Notes under the pieces: generated by a model | The model's database searches: none | What the model saw: only the letters and a program-made list of their open reading frames with translations | Told to the model about the DNA's origin: nothing | In this document: positions 31,078-39,771 of the stretch, piece after piece | How positions within the stretch are numbered: the stretch's first letter is position 1 | Layout: each line of letters begins with the position of its first letter | Source: CAVPEV01 sp963703555 | Lineage (GTDB): Bacteria > Actinomycetota > Actinomycetes > Actinomycetales > Cellulomonadaceae | Direction of reading: 5' to 3' | Assembly (NCBI GenBank): GCA_963703555.1 | Contig: CAVPEV010000033.1 | Span: 1-64,000 of the forward strand | Length of the DNA: 64,000 nucleotides | Program-made: the position numbers and the translations under genes

Positions 31078-32994
31078 GTGCAGCCCGGAGATGACGACCA
31101 GGCAGCGCCTCCTTCCGACCTGGAGCTCGTCGACCGAACCCGGGCCGGGGACGGCACGGCGTTCGGGCAGCTGTGGGAACGCCACCGCGCCGCCGCGCTG
31201 CACGTGGCGCGTCAGATCACCACCCGGTTCGACCCCGAGGAGCTGGTCCAAGAAGCGTTCGCCCGGGTGCTCGCGGCGATCCGGCACGGCAGCGGGCCAC
31301 GCACCACGTTCCGGCCCTACCTCTACACGACGATCCGCAGCACCTCGATGGCCTGGGCGGAACACGAGGCCCCGCATGAGGAGCTCGACGCCGCAACACG
31401 CCTGGCGGATCCCGATGCGCCCTTCGACGAGTCCGTGCTCGAGCGCACGATGGCCGTTCGGGCCTTCGCCCGGCTCCGGCCCGAGTGGCGCGGGATCCTC
31501 TGGTACACCCAGGTCGAGGGCCTCTCGGCGCGGGAGGCCGGAACCCTGCTCGGGCTCAGCGCCAACTCCGCCGCCGCCCTGACCTACCGCGCCCGGGAGG
31601 GGCTGCAGGTGGCGTGGCTGCAGGCCCACGTCCGCGAGCACGGGGTCGATCCGGCCTGCCGGTGGACCGTCGAACGGCTCGGCGCCTACCAGCGCGGGTC
31701 GCTGACCGACCGCGACCGCGACCGGGTCGACGAGCACCTGCGCACCTGCTCGGGGTGCTCGCTGCTCGCGGAGGAGGTGTCCGACGTCGCCGGCTCGCTG
31801 CGCGCCGTCCTCCTGCCCGCGCTGCTCGGCCCCGGCATCGTCACCCTGACCGGCGCGGCGACCGCGCAGCCAGCTCCGACCGTTGCCGGTTCCACGGGTA
31901 CGACCCCTGCGGAGCAGATGCCGGCGGGCCAGGGGCAGCCGACTCCGTCCGGTGGCTCGTCGGCCCCGGCGGCCCACGCCGCAGCCGTCGTGGGCCGCGC
32001 GCACCTCGTGGCGATCGGCGCGGCCACCCTCTCCGTCGTCGTGGTGGCTGCCCTCTCCGTCGCCGCGCTCACCCGCCCGAACGACCGGCCACCGGCGCCG
32101 GCCCTCGCCGGCGCCCAGGAGGCGGTGGTCGAGCCGCCGGCACCTGCCCGGCGCCTGGCACCGACCCCGACCCCGACCACCGGGCCCGACGGATCGGCTG
32201 GCGGGCCTACGGCACCCGCGACCGCCGGCGGTTCGGACCGCACGGCCGAGGCTCCGGCCGCGGCGGTCCCTGCCGTGCCGCCGGCGATGAGCCGGTCCGA
32301 GGTGCTGGCGACCTCGCTCGACCTCCCCGCAACGTCCAGCCCGACCGGCGAACCCAGCCCGACCGGCGAACCCAGCCCGACCGGCGAACCCAGCCCGACC
32401 GGCGAACCCAGCCCGACCGGCGAACCCAGCCCGGAACCGACCGCATCCGAGCCGCCTGCGCACGTCGCCCCACCCGTCCTGACGCCGCTGGCGGACGACT
32501 CGTTCGTCTTCCTGCCGGTCCTCGAGGGCACCGGTGTCCCCGGCGCCCAGGTCCTCCTGGTCACCGTCGACGACGACGCACCGGCCGGCAGCACGACCGT
32601 CGCGCCCGGCGGCAGGTGGTCGGCCGTGGCCGACCCCGCGGCAGGTGCGGGCCGCCCCGTGCAGGTCGCGGCCTACCAGGTGGTCGGTGGGCTCAGGTCC
32701 GGGCGCAGTGAGTGGTCGCGCCCGTTCAGCCTGCTGGCCCCGACCGTCGTCGTCGTCCGGGACCACGTCGCTGAGCCGATCGTGTCGATCGCGGGCGAGC
32801 CCCGCATGACGGTCGAGGCGTTCGTCGACGGCGTCGCCACCGGCAACCGGCACGTCCTCGAGTGCACGCCGATCGAGCGCGTGGTGCGCAGCGCGGCACC
32901 TGGGGAGCACACCGTCGCCTTGCGGTACCTCGACCCGGACACCGGCCGCTACGGCACGCTCGCCAGCACCACGATCACAGTCGTCGCGCCGTAG
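31078..32994 (+). CDS. ECF-type sigma factor fused to anti-sigma-like, membrane and extracellular domains
   Basis: The 638-residue protein starts with an ECF sigma factor: region 2 (about 25-95, with FDPEELVQEAFARVLAAI) and region 4 (about 125-180, with WYTQVEGLSAREAGTLLGLSANSA). A zinc-finger anti-sigma-like part follows (H220, C224, C227 in DEHLRTCSGC), then one membrane helix (about 309-331), a Pro/Thr-rich stretch with five SPTGEP repeats (421-450), and an extracellular part of about 170 residues that looks like Ig-type beta modules. The order implies one protein that senses outside and binds promoters inside, perhaps after proteolysis. The GTG follows GGAGGAG. Its regulon is unknown. Confidence 0.8.
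   Translation: MQPGDDDQAAPPSDLELVDRTRAGDGTAFGQLWERHRAAALHVARQITTRFDPEELVQEAFARVLAAIRHGSGPRTTFRPYLYTTIRSTSMAWAEHEAPHEELDAATRLADPDAPFDESVLERTMAVRAFARLRPEWRGILWYTQVEGLSAREAGTLLGLSANSAAALTYRAREGLQVAWLQAHVREHGVDPACRWTVERLGAYQRGSLTDRDRDRVDEHLRTCSGCSLLAEEVSDVAGSLRAVLLPALLGPGIVTLTGAATAQPAPTVAGSTGTTPAEQMPAGQGQPTPSGGSSAPAAHAAAVVGRAHLVAIGAATLSVVVVAALSVAALTRPNDRPPAPALAGAQEAVVEPPAPARRLAPTPTPTTGPDGSAGGPTAPATAGGSDRTAEAPAAAVPAVPPAMSRSEVLATSLDLPATSSPTGEPSPTGEPSPTGEPSPTGEPSPTGEPSPEPTASEPPAHVAPPVLTPLADDSFVFLPVLEGTGVPGAQVLLVTVDDDAPAGSTTVAPGGRWSAVADPAAGAGRPVQVAAYQVVGGLRSGRSEWSRPFSLLAPTVVVVRDHVAEPIVSIAGEPRMTVEAFVDGVATGNRHVLECTPIERVVRSAAPGEHTVALRYLDPDTGRYGTLASTTITVVAP
32338..32427 (+). repeat. Five 18-bp in-frame repeats coding SPTGEP
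   Basis: AGCCCGACCGGCGAACCC is repeated five times without a mismatch inside the sigma-fusion gene. Being a multiple of three, copy-number change would lengthen or shorten the wall-spanning linker without breaking the frame. Confidence 0.95.
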
Positions 32995-33050
32995 CGGGTC
33001 GCGGCACGCATCCCCGGTCGCGGCACGCGCGAGCGGGGGTGGCGTCGGGA

Positions 33051-33317
33051 TCAGTCGGTCGTCGCCGGCGTCCAGCCGGCCAGCAGAGCGCTGAGCTGCG
33101 CCACGGTGGCACGCACCTGAGCGGGCGTCGGGCCGTCGGCCCGGCCCCCGCACGCCAGGCCCACGAGGAACGCAGTCAGCGGGGCGGCCGGACGGGCCAC
33201 CCCGTGCGCGACGTCGTGCACGAGGTCGAGCACCGGGGTCGTCGCCTGCTCGACGAGCTGGCGGTCCAGCCCCAGCTCCGCCGCCACCTGCGCGACCCAC
33301 CGCGTGGTCTCTTCCAT
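33051..33317 (-). CDS. DUF6457 family protein
   Basis: This 88-residue helical protein reads METTRWVAQ-like at its start (residues MEETTRWVAQVAAELGL) and contains VLDLVHDVAHGVARPAAPLTAFLVGLACG, the core of DUF6457. Such proteins lie beside mobA or other molybdenum cofactor genes in many actinobacteria, which fits the place two genes after mobA; the function is unknown. The ATG at 33317 follows GGAGG at a good distance, so a longer frame is not used. A TAGCAT on the minus strand (33398-33393) may be its -10. Confidence 0.75.
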   Translation of the reverse strand: MEETTRWVAQVAAELGLDRQLVEQATTPVLDLVHDVAHGVARPAAPLTAFLVGLACGGRADGPTPAQVRATVAQLSALLAGWTPATTD

Positions 33318-33428
33318 GGAGTCCTCCTCGTGGCCCTGGCCGCGCGCGAAGCCGGCCGGCCCGCGGTCCACGGCGCATGACGTGCTGTGGTGATGCTAGC
33401 GGCGGGCCGGCACCCGGCCGCCGCCCAC

Positions 33429-33440
33429 TAGCCTGACCCG
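33429..33440 (+). promoter_or_regulatory. Candidate leaderless promoter (-10 TAGCCT, 6-nt gap)
   Basis: TAGCCT at 33429-33434 lies six bases before the GTG at 33441 of the MFS gene, with no ribosome site. Confidence 0.5.
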
Positions 33441-34748
33441 GTGACGGTCCTGCGCGAGCTCGGCGAGCTGGTGCGACTGGGCGGGTATCGACGCCTGCTC
33501 GCCGTCCGGCTCACCAGCCAGGCGTCCGACGGCGTCTTCCAGGTCGGACTCGCGACGCTGTTCTTCTTCTCCCCGGAGCGGGCGAGCACAGCGACCGGGG
33601 TCGCCGCCGCCTTCGCCGTCCTGCTCCTGCCGTTCACCATCGTGGGACCGTGGGCCGGTGTCCTGCTGGACCGCTGGCGCCGCCGGCAGGTCCTCCTCGT
33701 CGGCAACGTGCTGCGCGCCGCGGTGACCCTGGTCATCGCGGCGCTGCTGGTCACCCGGGGGATCGGGCCGGCGGTGTACGTCTTGGCGCTGGTCAACCTG
33801 TCAGTGAACCGGTTCCTGCTCGCCGCGCTGTCCGCGTCGCTGCCCCGCGTCGTGCGGGGACCGCTGCTGCTCACCGCCAACGCCCTCACCCCGACGCTGG
33901 GCACCATCGCCGCCGGTGTCGGCGGCGGCATCGGTCTGCTGCTCGGCCTCGTGCTGCCCGCCGGGCCGACCCGGGACGGCACCATCTTGCTGGTCGCAGC
34001 GGCCGTGACGGCACTCGCCGTGGGCTTCGCCGCGCGCATCGGGCGGGACGTGCTCGGGCCGGACGCGCTGGTCGACACGGCCTACGTGCGCCGGGCGCTC
34101 GGCTCGCTCGCCCGCGACCTCGCCGAGGGTGCGCACTACCTCGTCGACCGCCGGACGCCCGCCCGGGCGCTCGGGGTGATGGCCGTCCATCGGTTCCTGT
34201 ACGGCACGGTGTTCATCGCCAGCATCCTCATCTCCCGCAACCTGCTGACCTCGCCCCTCGACGAGTCGGCAGGCCTGGCCATGTTCGGCGTGGTGCTCGC
34301 CGCCAGCGGCGTGGGGTTCGCGCTCGCGGTGATCCTCACCCCGGTGCTCAGCCCGCGCACCGGAGCGCACCGGTGGATCGTCGGGTGCCTGCTGCTGGCC
34401 GCCGCCAGCCAGCTGCTGCTCACCACCACGGTGAGCCGCGCGGCGGTGCTGGTCGGCGCCGTCGCCCTGGGCCTGGCTGCCCAGGGCGCCAAGATCGCCG
34501 TCGACACGATCGTCCAGCGGGACACCGCGGACCGATACCGCGGGCGGGCGTTCGCGCTGTACGACGTCCTCTACAACGCGGCCTTCGTCGCCGCCGCGGC
34601 GCTGGCCGCCGTCAGCCTCCCGGACACCGGCTACTCCCGGGTGGTCTTCGGCCTCATGGGGGTGGCCTACGCGGCCACCGCGGCGGCCTACCGGCGAGGC
34701 TCCCGGGCGGACGAGTGGTTCCTCGCCGAGCATGGCGTCGGGGCCTAG
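33441..34748 (+). CDS. MFS family exporter
   Basis: The 435-residue protein has about 12 hydrophobic helices and the MFS signature loop PWAGVLLDRWRRRQVLLVGN between helices 2 and 3. The start LVRLGGYRRLLAVRLTSQASDGVFQVGL and the late segment QRDTADRYRGRAFALYDVLYNAAFV fit exporters of the macrolide/enterobactin-like MFS group. The substrate cannot be read from sequence. The GTG start is divergent from the DUF6457 gene. Its stop codon TAG is part of the -10 hexamer of the next gene. Confidence 0.82.
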   Translation: MTVLRELGELVRLGGYRRLLAVRLTSQASDGVFQVGLATLFFFSPERASTATGVAAAFAVLLLPFTIVGPWAGVLLDRWRRRQVLLVGNVLRAAVTLVIAALLVTRGIGPAVYVLALVNLSVNRFLLAALSASLPRVVRGPLLLTANALTPTLGTIAAGVGGGIGLLLGLVLPAGPTRDGTILLVAAAVTALAVGFAARIGRDVLGPDALVDTAYVRRALGSLARDLAEGAHYLVDRRTPARALGVMAVHRFLYGTVFIASILISRNLLTSPLDESAGLAMFGVVLAASGVGFALAVILTPVLSPRTGAHRWIVGCLLLAAASQLLLTTTVSRAAVLVGAVALGLAAQGAKIAVDTIVQRDTADRYRGRAFALYDVLYNAAFVAAAALAAVSLPDTGYSRVVFGLMGVAYAATAAAYRRGSRADEWFLAEHGVGA

Positions 34749-34757
34749 GCTCACCGG
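34746..34757 (+). promoter_or_regulatory. Candidate leaderless promoter (-10 TAGGCT, 6-nt gap)
   Basis: TAGGCT at 34746-34751 begins with the stop codon of the MFS gene and lies six bases before the GTG at 34758. Confidence 0.5.
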
Positions 34758-36506
34758 GTGCCCCGCGACGCCGCCCGTGCCGTCCCAGAGACCGGGCAGG
34801 AAGCCGTCGTCCGCGCAGCGCCCCGCAGCACCGGCCGAGCGGCCGACCTGGCGATGGCTCTCACCGACGCGCGACCCGGCGACGACCCGATCCGGTGGGT
34901 GAACCCGGCGTTCGAGCTCCTCACCGGCTACCCGGCCGCCGAGCTGCTCGGCAGCTCGTGCCGCATCCTGCAGGGCCCCGGCACCGACGAGTCGACGATC
35001 GCCCGCCTGACCGAGGCCCTGGCCCTGCACGAGACCGCCGCGGAGACGCTGCTGCTCCGGCGCCGCGACGGCACGACCATGTGGGTCCAGCTGCTCGTGT
35101 CCGCGGTGCGCGACGAGCAGGGCGCAGTCATCCAGCACCTCATCACCGCGGCCGACGTGTCGACCCGGACGCGGGCCCAGCACGCCCGCGACCGGGCGCT
35201 GGGGGCACAGCTGCAGGCCCGGGACGCCGCCCTCGACCGGGCGCGCCGGGACCAGGAACGCCTCGGCCTGCTCGCCCGGGTCAGCGACGAGCTCACCCGC
35301 CGGCTCGACCTCGACGAGGCGGTGGCCGCCCTGGCCGAGGTCGCCGTACCGGCCCTGGCCACCTGGGGCTACGTGGTGCTGTCCGACGACGGGCACCGCG
35401 TCCGCTCGGTCCGGGTCGCCGTGCGGGACCCGGCGATGGCGCCCCTCGCCGACCGCCTGCAGCAGCAGGGCGCGACATGGCTGACCAGCTCCCCGGTGGT
35501 CGGCGCCGGCCTCGCCGGACACCTGGACCAGGTCACCGGTCCGTTCCCGGTGGACGTGGCAGGGCTGTCGGTGCGCACCACTCCCGAGCAGCTCGAGCTG
35601 CTCGAGGCCCTCGGCCTGGGCAGTGCGCTCGTCGTCCCGCTCCGGGCCCGGGACGGCGTGATCGGGCTGCTCGTGCTCGTCCAGCCCGGCCCGGACGGGT
35701 TCAGCAGCGACGTCCGGCTGACCGCGGCGCACCTCAGCCACCGGGCCGGGCTCGCGCTGGACAACCTGCGGCTCTACCTCAGCGAGCGGGCGACGGCCCT
35801 GACGCTGCAACGCAGCCTGCTGCCGGAGATCCCCACCGTCGACGGCCTGGACATCGACGCCAGGTACCTGCCGGTGCAGCACCGCGCCGCGGTGGGCGGG
35901 GACTGGTTCGACGTGCTGGCGCTGCCCGACGGCACCGTCGGCCTGGCGGTCGGGGACGTCATGGGTCACGACGTCCGTGCGGCCGCGTCGATGGGACAGC
36001 TGCGCTCCGTGCTGCGCTCGTACGCCTGGGACGGCGCGCCGACCGGGCGCGTGGTGGACCACCTCGACGACCTCGTCCGGGGGCTGGGCATGGCCGACGT
36101 CGCCACGTGCACGTACCTGCGGCTCGAGCGGCCCGCCGAGGGCGCCGCCAGCGGCATCATGACGTACACCAGCGCAGGGCACCCCCCGCCGCTGCTCCGG
36201 CTGCCCGACGGGACGGTGGCCGTGCTGAGCGACGGCCTGTCCACGCCGATCGGCGTGCCCGACCCGAGCGGCAGCGCCCCGCAGGGGGTGGTGCAGGTGC
36301 CCCGGGGATCGGTCCTCGTCGTCTACTCCGACGGCCTCGTGGAGCGCCGGGACCGGTCGCTGCGCGACGGGATCGACTCGCTGGTCGCCGCCCTGGCGGC
36401 GCTACCACCGAGCAGCGCGTCCAGCCTGTGCGACGAGCTGCTCGCCCGGTGCGTGACCGCGGGTCAGGAGGACGACGTGTGCCTGCTCGTCGTCGGCGTG
36501 CGATAG
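34758..36506 (+). CDS. LOV/PAS-GAF-PP2C (RsbU-type) phosphatase
   Basis: The 582-residue protein has an N-terminal LOV-like PAS domain (about 30-140) with NPAFELLTGYPAAELLG and SSCRILQGPGTD, where Cys68 sits at the flavin-adduct position of LOV photosensors. A short coiled coil follows, then a GAF domain (about 175-335) and a PP2C/SpoIIE-type phosphatase (about 365-580) with the metal-binding GGDWFD (Asp382) and GDVMGHD (399-405), SAGHPPPLL and YSDGLVERRD. Such phosphatases control anti-sigma antagonists in stress pathways. Other LOV flavin contacts differ (the usual NYRKDG is LLRRRDG and the final Gln is missing), so light sensing is uncertain. No partner switch genes are adjacent. Confidence 0.85.
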   Translation: MPRDAARAVPETGQEAVVRAAPRSTGRAADLAMALTDARPGDDPIRWVNPAFELLTGYPAAELLGSSCRILQGPGTDESTIARLTEALALHETAAETLLLRRRDGTTMWVQLLVSAVRDEQGAVIQHLITAADVSTRTRAQHARDRALGAQLQARDAALDRARRDQERLGLLARVSDELTRRLDLDEAVAALAEVAVPALATWGYVVLSDDGHRVRSVRVAVRDPAMAPLADRLQQQGATWLTSSPVVGAGLAGHLDQVTGPFPVDVAGLSVRTTPEQLELLEALGLGSALVVPLRARDGVIGLLVLVQPGPDGFSSDVRLTAAHLSHRAGLALDNLRLYLSERATALTLQRSLLPEIPTVDGLDIDARYLPVQHRAAVGGDWFDVLALPDGTVGLAVGDVMGHDVRAAASMGQLRSVLRSYAWDGAPTGRVVDHLDDLVRGLGMADVATCTYLRLERPAEGAASGIMTYTSAGHPPPLLRLPDGTVAVLSDGLSTPIGVPDPSGSAPQGVVQVPRGSVLVVYSDGLVERRDRSLRDGIDSLVAALAALPPSSASSLCDELLARCVTAGQEDDVCLLVVGVR

Positions 36507-36670
36507 GTCAGCCGTCCGCGAAGGGTCCACCCCGAGCGTCGGTCCGTCGTCCACGGCCACCGTCGGGCCTGTCGCTGCGCCGTCCCGGGACGAAGGCCTC
36601 TGGTCCCCGGCCCGGCACGGCGCACGCTGGAAGGATCCGACCAGGTGGTCACAGAGCACCGGAGGCGATG

Positions 36671-37615
36671 ATGTCTCACCGAGTCGACGAGATCCTTTCC
36701 TGGTACGACGGGTCCGACCGCACGATGATCGCCAACCTGCGGCGGATCCTGCGACAGGGGCGCACAGGCGGGTCGGGCAAGCTCGTCGTGCTGCCCGTGG
36801 ACCAGGGGTTCGAGCACGGGCCGGCCCGCAGCTTCGCGGTGAACCCCGCCGGTTACGACCCGCGCTACCACGCCCAGCTCGCGCTGGACGCGGGGTGCAG
36901 TGCGCACGCCGCACCCCTGGGATCGCTGGAGATGGTCGCCCCGACGTTCGCCGACGACCTCCCGCTCATCCTCAAGTGCAACAGCTCCGACTCGCTGTAC
37001 ACCGGGCCCGATCCGACCCCGGCCGTGACGGCCGGGGTCGAGGACGCCCTGCGGCTGCGGTGCGCGGCGGTGGGTTTCACCATCTACCCCGGATCCGCCG
37101 GCCGGAACACGATGTACGAGCAGCTGCGCTCGCTGGCCGCCGACGCCCGGGCAGCCGGTCTACCGCTGGTCGTGTGGTCCTACCCGCGCGGGTCCGGCGT
37201 GTCCACCGAGGGACGCACCGCGGTCGACGTGGTCGCCTACGCGGCCCAGATCGCGTGCCAGCTCGGTGCGCACATCGTCAAGGTCAAGCCGCCGACGGCG
37301 GTCATCGAGAACCAGGCGGCCGGCGAGGCGCTGGCGCGCGCCGGCGCGCCGTTGGAGACCCTGGCCGACCGGGTCCGCCACGTCGTGCAGTCCGCCTTCG
37401 ACGGCCACCGGATCGTCATCTTCTCCGGCGGTGCCGCCAAGGGCACCGACGCGGTGCTCGAGGAGAACCGGCAGACGGCGCTGGGCGGCGGGTTCGGCAC
37501 GATCATGGGCCGCAACTCCTTCCAGCGTCCGCACGACGAGGCCGTCGACCTCCTGCACCAGGTGATGGACATCCACCTGGCGACCCACCCGATGCTCGCA
37601 GGGGCCGCCGGCTGA
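36671..37615 (+). CDS. fbaB: Class I fructose-bisphosphate aldolase (FbaB/DhnA type)
   Basis: The 314-residue protein belongs to the archaeal-type class I aldolases, which use a Schiff-base lysine to split fructose-1,6-bisphosphate. It has KLVVLPVDQGFEHGPARSF, GFTIYPGSAGRNTMYEQL, WSYPRGSGV, and HIVKVKPP with Lys204/Lys206 as candidate catalytic lysines, then VIFSGGAAKGTDAVLEE and FGTIMGRNSFQRP for phosphate binding. Two ATG codons are adjacent; 36671 is preferred because GGAGG is five bases before it. Related enzymes act on other sugar phosphates, so the substrate is not certain. The gene stands alone and converges with the CCA-enzyme gene. Confidence 0.88.
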   Translation: MSHRVDEILSWYDGSDRTMIANLRRILRQGRTGGSGKLVVLPVDQGFEHGPARSFAVNPAGYDPRYHAQLALDAGCSAHAAPLGSLEMVAPTFADDLPLILKCNSSDSLYTGPDPTPAVTAGVEDALRLRCAAVGFTIYPGSAGRNTMYEQLRSLAADARAAGLPLVVWSYPRGSGVSTEGRTAVDVVAYAAQIACQLGAHIVKVKPPTAVIENQAAGEALARAGAPLETLADRVRHVVQSAFDGHRIVIFSGGAAKGTDAVLEENRQTALGGGFGTIMGRNSFQRPHDEAVDLLHQVMDIHLATHPMLAGAAG

Positions 37616-37632
37616 CCCGGCGCACACCTGGC

Positions 37633-37664
37633 GACGCCCGCGGTCACGCCCGACCGCGGGCGTC
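37633..37664. terminator. 12-bp perfect hairpin between convergent fbaB and cca
   Basis: GACGCCCGCGGT (37633-37644) and ACCGCGGGCGTC (37653-37664) form a perfect 12-bp stem with an 8-base loop. It overlaps the last codons of the CCA-enzyme gene and begins 17 bases after the aldolase stop. There is no T-run; it could end transcription in both directions. Confidence 0.6.
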
Positions 37665-39164
37665 CCACCAGGCGTGCAGTTGCGCGAGCGCCGCGTCGTG
37701 GCCGAGCGGACCGCGCTCCATGCGCAGCTCGAGCAGGAACCGGTACGCCTGCCCGACCACCGGACCGGGCCCGATGCCCAGCGCCGCCATGATCTGCGTG
37801 CCGTCGAGGTCCGGGCGCACGGCGGCCAGCTCCTCGCGCGACTGCAGGTCGGCGATCCGCTCCTCCAGGTGGTCGTAGGCGGCGGCCAGCCGCGCCGCCT
37901 TGCGCACGTTGCGCGTCGTGCAGTCCGACCGCGTCAGCCGGTGCAGCCGCTCCAGCAGCGGGCCGGCGTCCGTGATGTAGCGACGCACCGCCGAGTCCGT
38001 CCACGCGCCTTCGCCGTAGCCGTGGAAGCGCAGGTGGAGCTCGGTGAGCCGGGCCACCGCGTGCACGGTCGCCTTGTCGAACCGCAGCGCCCGCAACCGT
38101 CGCGCGAGGAGCTTCGCGCCGACCACCTCGTGGTGGTGGAAGCTCACCCCGCCGGCGGGCTCGAACCGCCGGGTCGCCGGCTTGCCGACGTCGTGCAGCA
38201 GGGCCGCCAGCCGCAGCACCAGGTCCGGGCCGGGCACCGGCCCGTCGGGACCGGTCTCCAGCGCGATGGCCCGGTCCAGGACGGTCAACGAGTGCTCGTA
38301 GACGTCCTTGTGCCGATGGTGCTCGTCGATCTCCAGCCGCAGGGCCGGCAGCTCAGGCAGCACGTGGTCGGCCAGCCCGGTACCGACCAGCAGCTCCAGC
38401 CCGGGGCGCGGGGTCGGCGCGAGGACGAGCTTGGTGAGCTCGTCGCGGACCCGCTCGGCGGACACGATCGTGATCCGTCCCGCCATGTCGCGGATGGCGG
38501 CCAGCGCGGCGGGGTCCACCGTGAACGCCAGCTGCGCAGCGAACCGCGCAGCCCGCATCATGCGCAGCGGGTCGTCCTCGAAGGATCGAGCCGGGTCGAT
38601 CGGCGTCCGGAGCACCTGCCGGGCGAGGTCGGCGAGCCCGTCGAACGGGTCGACGAACACCAGCTGCGGGACCCGCACCGCCATCGCGTTGACCGTGAAG
38701 TCGCGCCGCGACAGGTCCCCCTCCAGCGTGTCCCCGAACGCCACCTCGGGCTTGCGGGAGTCCGGGTCGTAGACGTCCGAGCGGTAGGTCGTCACCTCGA
38801 CGACGACCGCGGGGCGCCCCGCCCGGGGTCGCCGCGCCGCGCCGATGGTGCCGAACGCGCGTCCGATGTCCCAGTGGGTATCGCCCCAGGAGGCCAGCAG
38901 GACCTCGGTCTCGTCCGGCGACGCCGAGGTGGTCAGGTCCAGGTCGGCGCTCGGCCGCCCCAGGAACGCGTCCCGCACGCAACCCCCGACCAGGGCCAGC
39001 TCGTGGCCGGCCGCGGCGAACACCCGGCCCAGCTCCACCGCCTCGGGTGCGACGGAGACGAGGGCGGGGATCGCGCGCCGCTGCACGGCCTGCAGGGCGG
39101 CCGGGTCGGGGCGGGGGATGGGGGTCGGCACGACGGGCAAGCCTGCCAGACGCGCGTGCGGCAT
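37644..39164 (-). CDS. cca: CCA tRNA nucleotidyltransferase
   Basis: This enzyme adds or repairs the CCA end of tRNAs. The 506-residue protein has the polymerase-beta head LVGGCVRDAFLGRPSADLDLTTSA with the catalytic Asp pair, GDLSRRDFTVNAMAVRV, DPLRMMRAARFAAQL, and an HD domain in the C-terminal half (VYEHSLTVLDRAI, LLHDVGKPATRRF, HHHEVVGAKL). It is of the longer actinobacterial class. The ATG at 39164 begins MPHARLAGLP; the upstream open frame overlaps the divergent NUDIX gene and lacks support. It is divergent from the NUDIX gene with about 50 bases between them. Confidence 0.94.
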   Translation of the reverse strand: MPHARLAGLPVVPTPIPRPDPAALQAVQRRAIPALVSVAPEAVELGRVFAAAGHELALVGGCVRDAFLGRPSADLDLTTSASPDETEVLLASWGDTHWDIGRAFGTIGAARRPRAGRPAVVVEVTTYRSDVYDPDSRKPEVAFGDTLEGDLSRRDFTVNAMAVRVPQLVFVDPFDGLADLARQVLRTPIDPARSFEDDPLRMMRAARFAAQLAFTVDPAALAAIRDMAGRITIVSAERVRDELTKLVLAPTPRPGLELLVGTGLADHVLPELPALRLEIDEHHRHKDVYEHSLTVLDRAIALETGPDGPVPGPDLVLRLAALLHDVGKPATRRFEPAGGVSFHHHEVVGAKLLARRLRALRFDKATVHAVARLTELHLRFHGYGEGAWTDSAVRRYITDAGPLLERLHRLTRSDCTTRNVRKAARLAAAYDHLEERIADLQSREELAAVRPDLDGTQIMAALGIGPGPVVGQAYRFLLELRMERGPLGHDAALAQLHAWWDARGRA

Positions 39165-39200
39165 GGCACGCTCGTCGTCCGTGCCTGCGGGGGGACTGGT

Positions 39201-39213
39201 TACAGTGGCCGCC
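39201..39213 (+). promoter_or_regulatory. Candidate leaderless promoter (-10 TACAGT, 7-nt gap)
   Basis: TACAGT at 39201-39206 lies seven bases before the ATG at 39214. No ribosome site is present. Confidence 0.45.
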
Positions 39214-39771
39214 ATGCCCAGTCCGGCCCGTCCGGCGCGCCCGGGCGCGGTACCCACGCCGCCCGGGGGGCACGCGTTGCGCATCGACCCCCGGCTCGGG
39301 GCGTCCGGTCGAGCCGTCCAGTCCGGGCTGCCCGTCGTCGACGAGGTGTCCGCAGGTGGTCTGGTCGTCCGGCACCAGGACGCCGGACCCGAAGCGGCGA
39401 TCATCGCCCGCCGCAACCGCGCCGGCCGGCTGGAGTGGTGCCTGCCGAAGGGCCACCTGGAGGGCGACGAGACCCCTGAGCAGGCTGCCGTCCGGGAGAT
39501 CAGCGAGGAGACCGGCATCACCGGCCGGGTGGTCCGCCCGCTCGGCGTCATCGACTACTGGTTCACCGGGGAGGACCGGCGCGTGCACAAGGTGGTGCAC
39601 CACTTCCTCCTCGCCCAGGCCGGTGGCGTGCTCGGGGTGGACGGCGACCCGGACGGGGAGGCGGAGAAGGCCGCCTGGGTCCTCGTCGGCGAGCTCGCGG
39701 AGCGGCTGGCCTACCCCAACGAGCGCCGGCTGGCCGAGGTCGCGGCGACCTTCCTTGCCCGGCCGGCATGA
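39214..39771 (+). CDS. NUDIX hydrolase
   Basis: The 185-residue protein has a complete Nudix box from GHLEGDETPEQAA to REISEETGI, with the metal-binding REISEE, after LEWCLPKG. NUDIX enzymes cleave nucleoside diphosphate-linked compounds; the substrate is not evident. A gene of this type next to the CCA enzyme and before the DUF6049-murJ pair is a common actinobacterial arrangement, as in mycobacteria. About 45 disordered residues precede the fold. The stop overlaps the next start in ATGA. Confidence 0.9.
   Translation: MPSPARPARPGAVPTPPGGHALRIDPRLGASGRAVQSGLPVVDEVSAGGLVVRHQDAGPEAAIIARRNRAGRLEWCLPKGHLEGDETPEQAAVREISEETGITGRVVRPLGVIDYWFTGEDRRVHKVVHHFLLAQAGGVLGVDGDPDGEAEKAAWVLVGELAERLAYPNERRLAEVAATFLARPA

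Noticed and set aside
32338..32427. Five short repeats as a CRISPR array
   Set aside because: The copies are directly adjacent without spacers and code for SPTGEP in frame.
29953..33378. Open frame of over 1,100 codons on the minus strand under modC-mobA-sigma
   Set aside because: It shadows several well-supported plus-strand genes and shows only low-complexity sequence.
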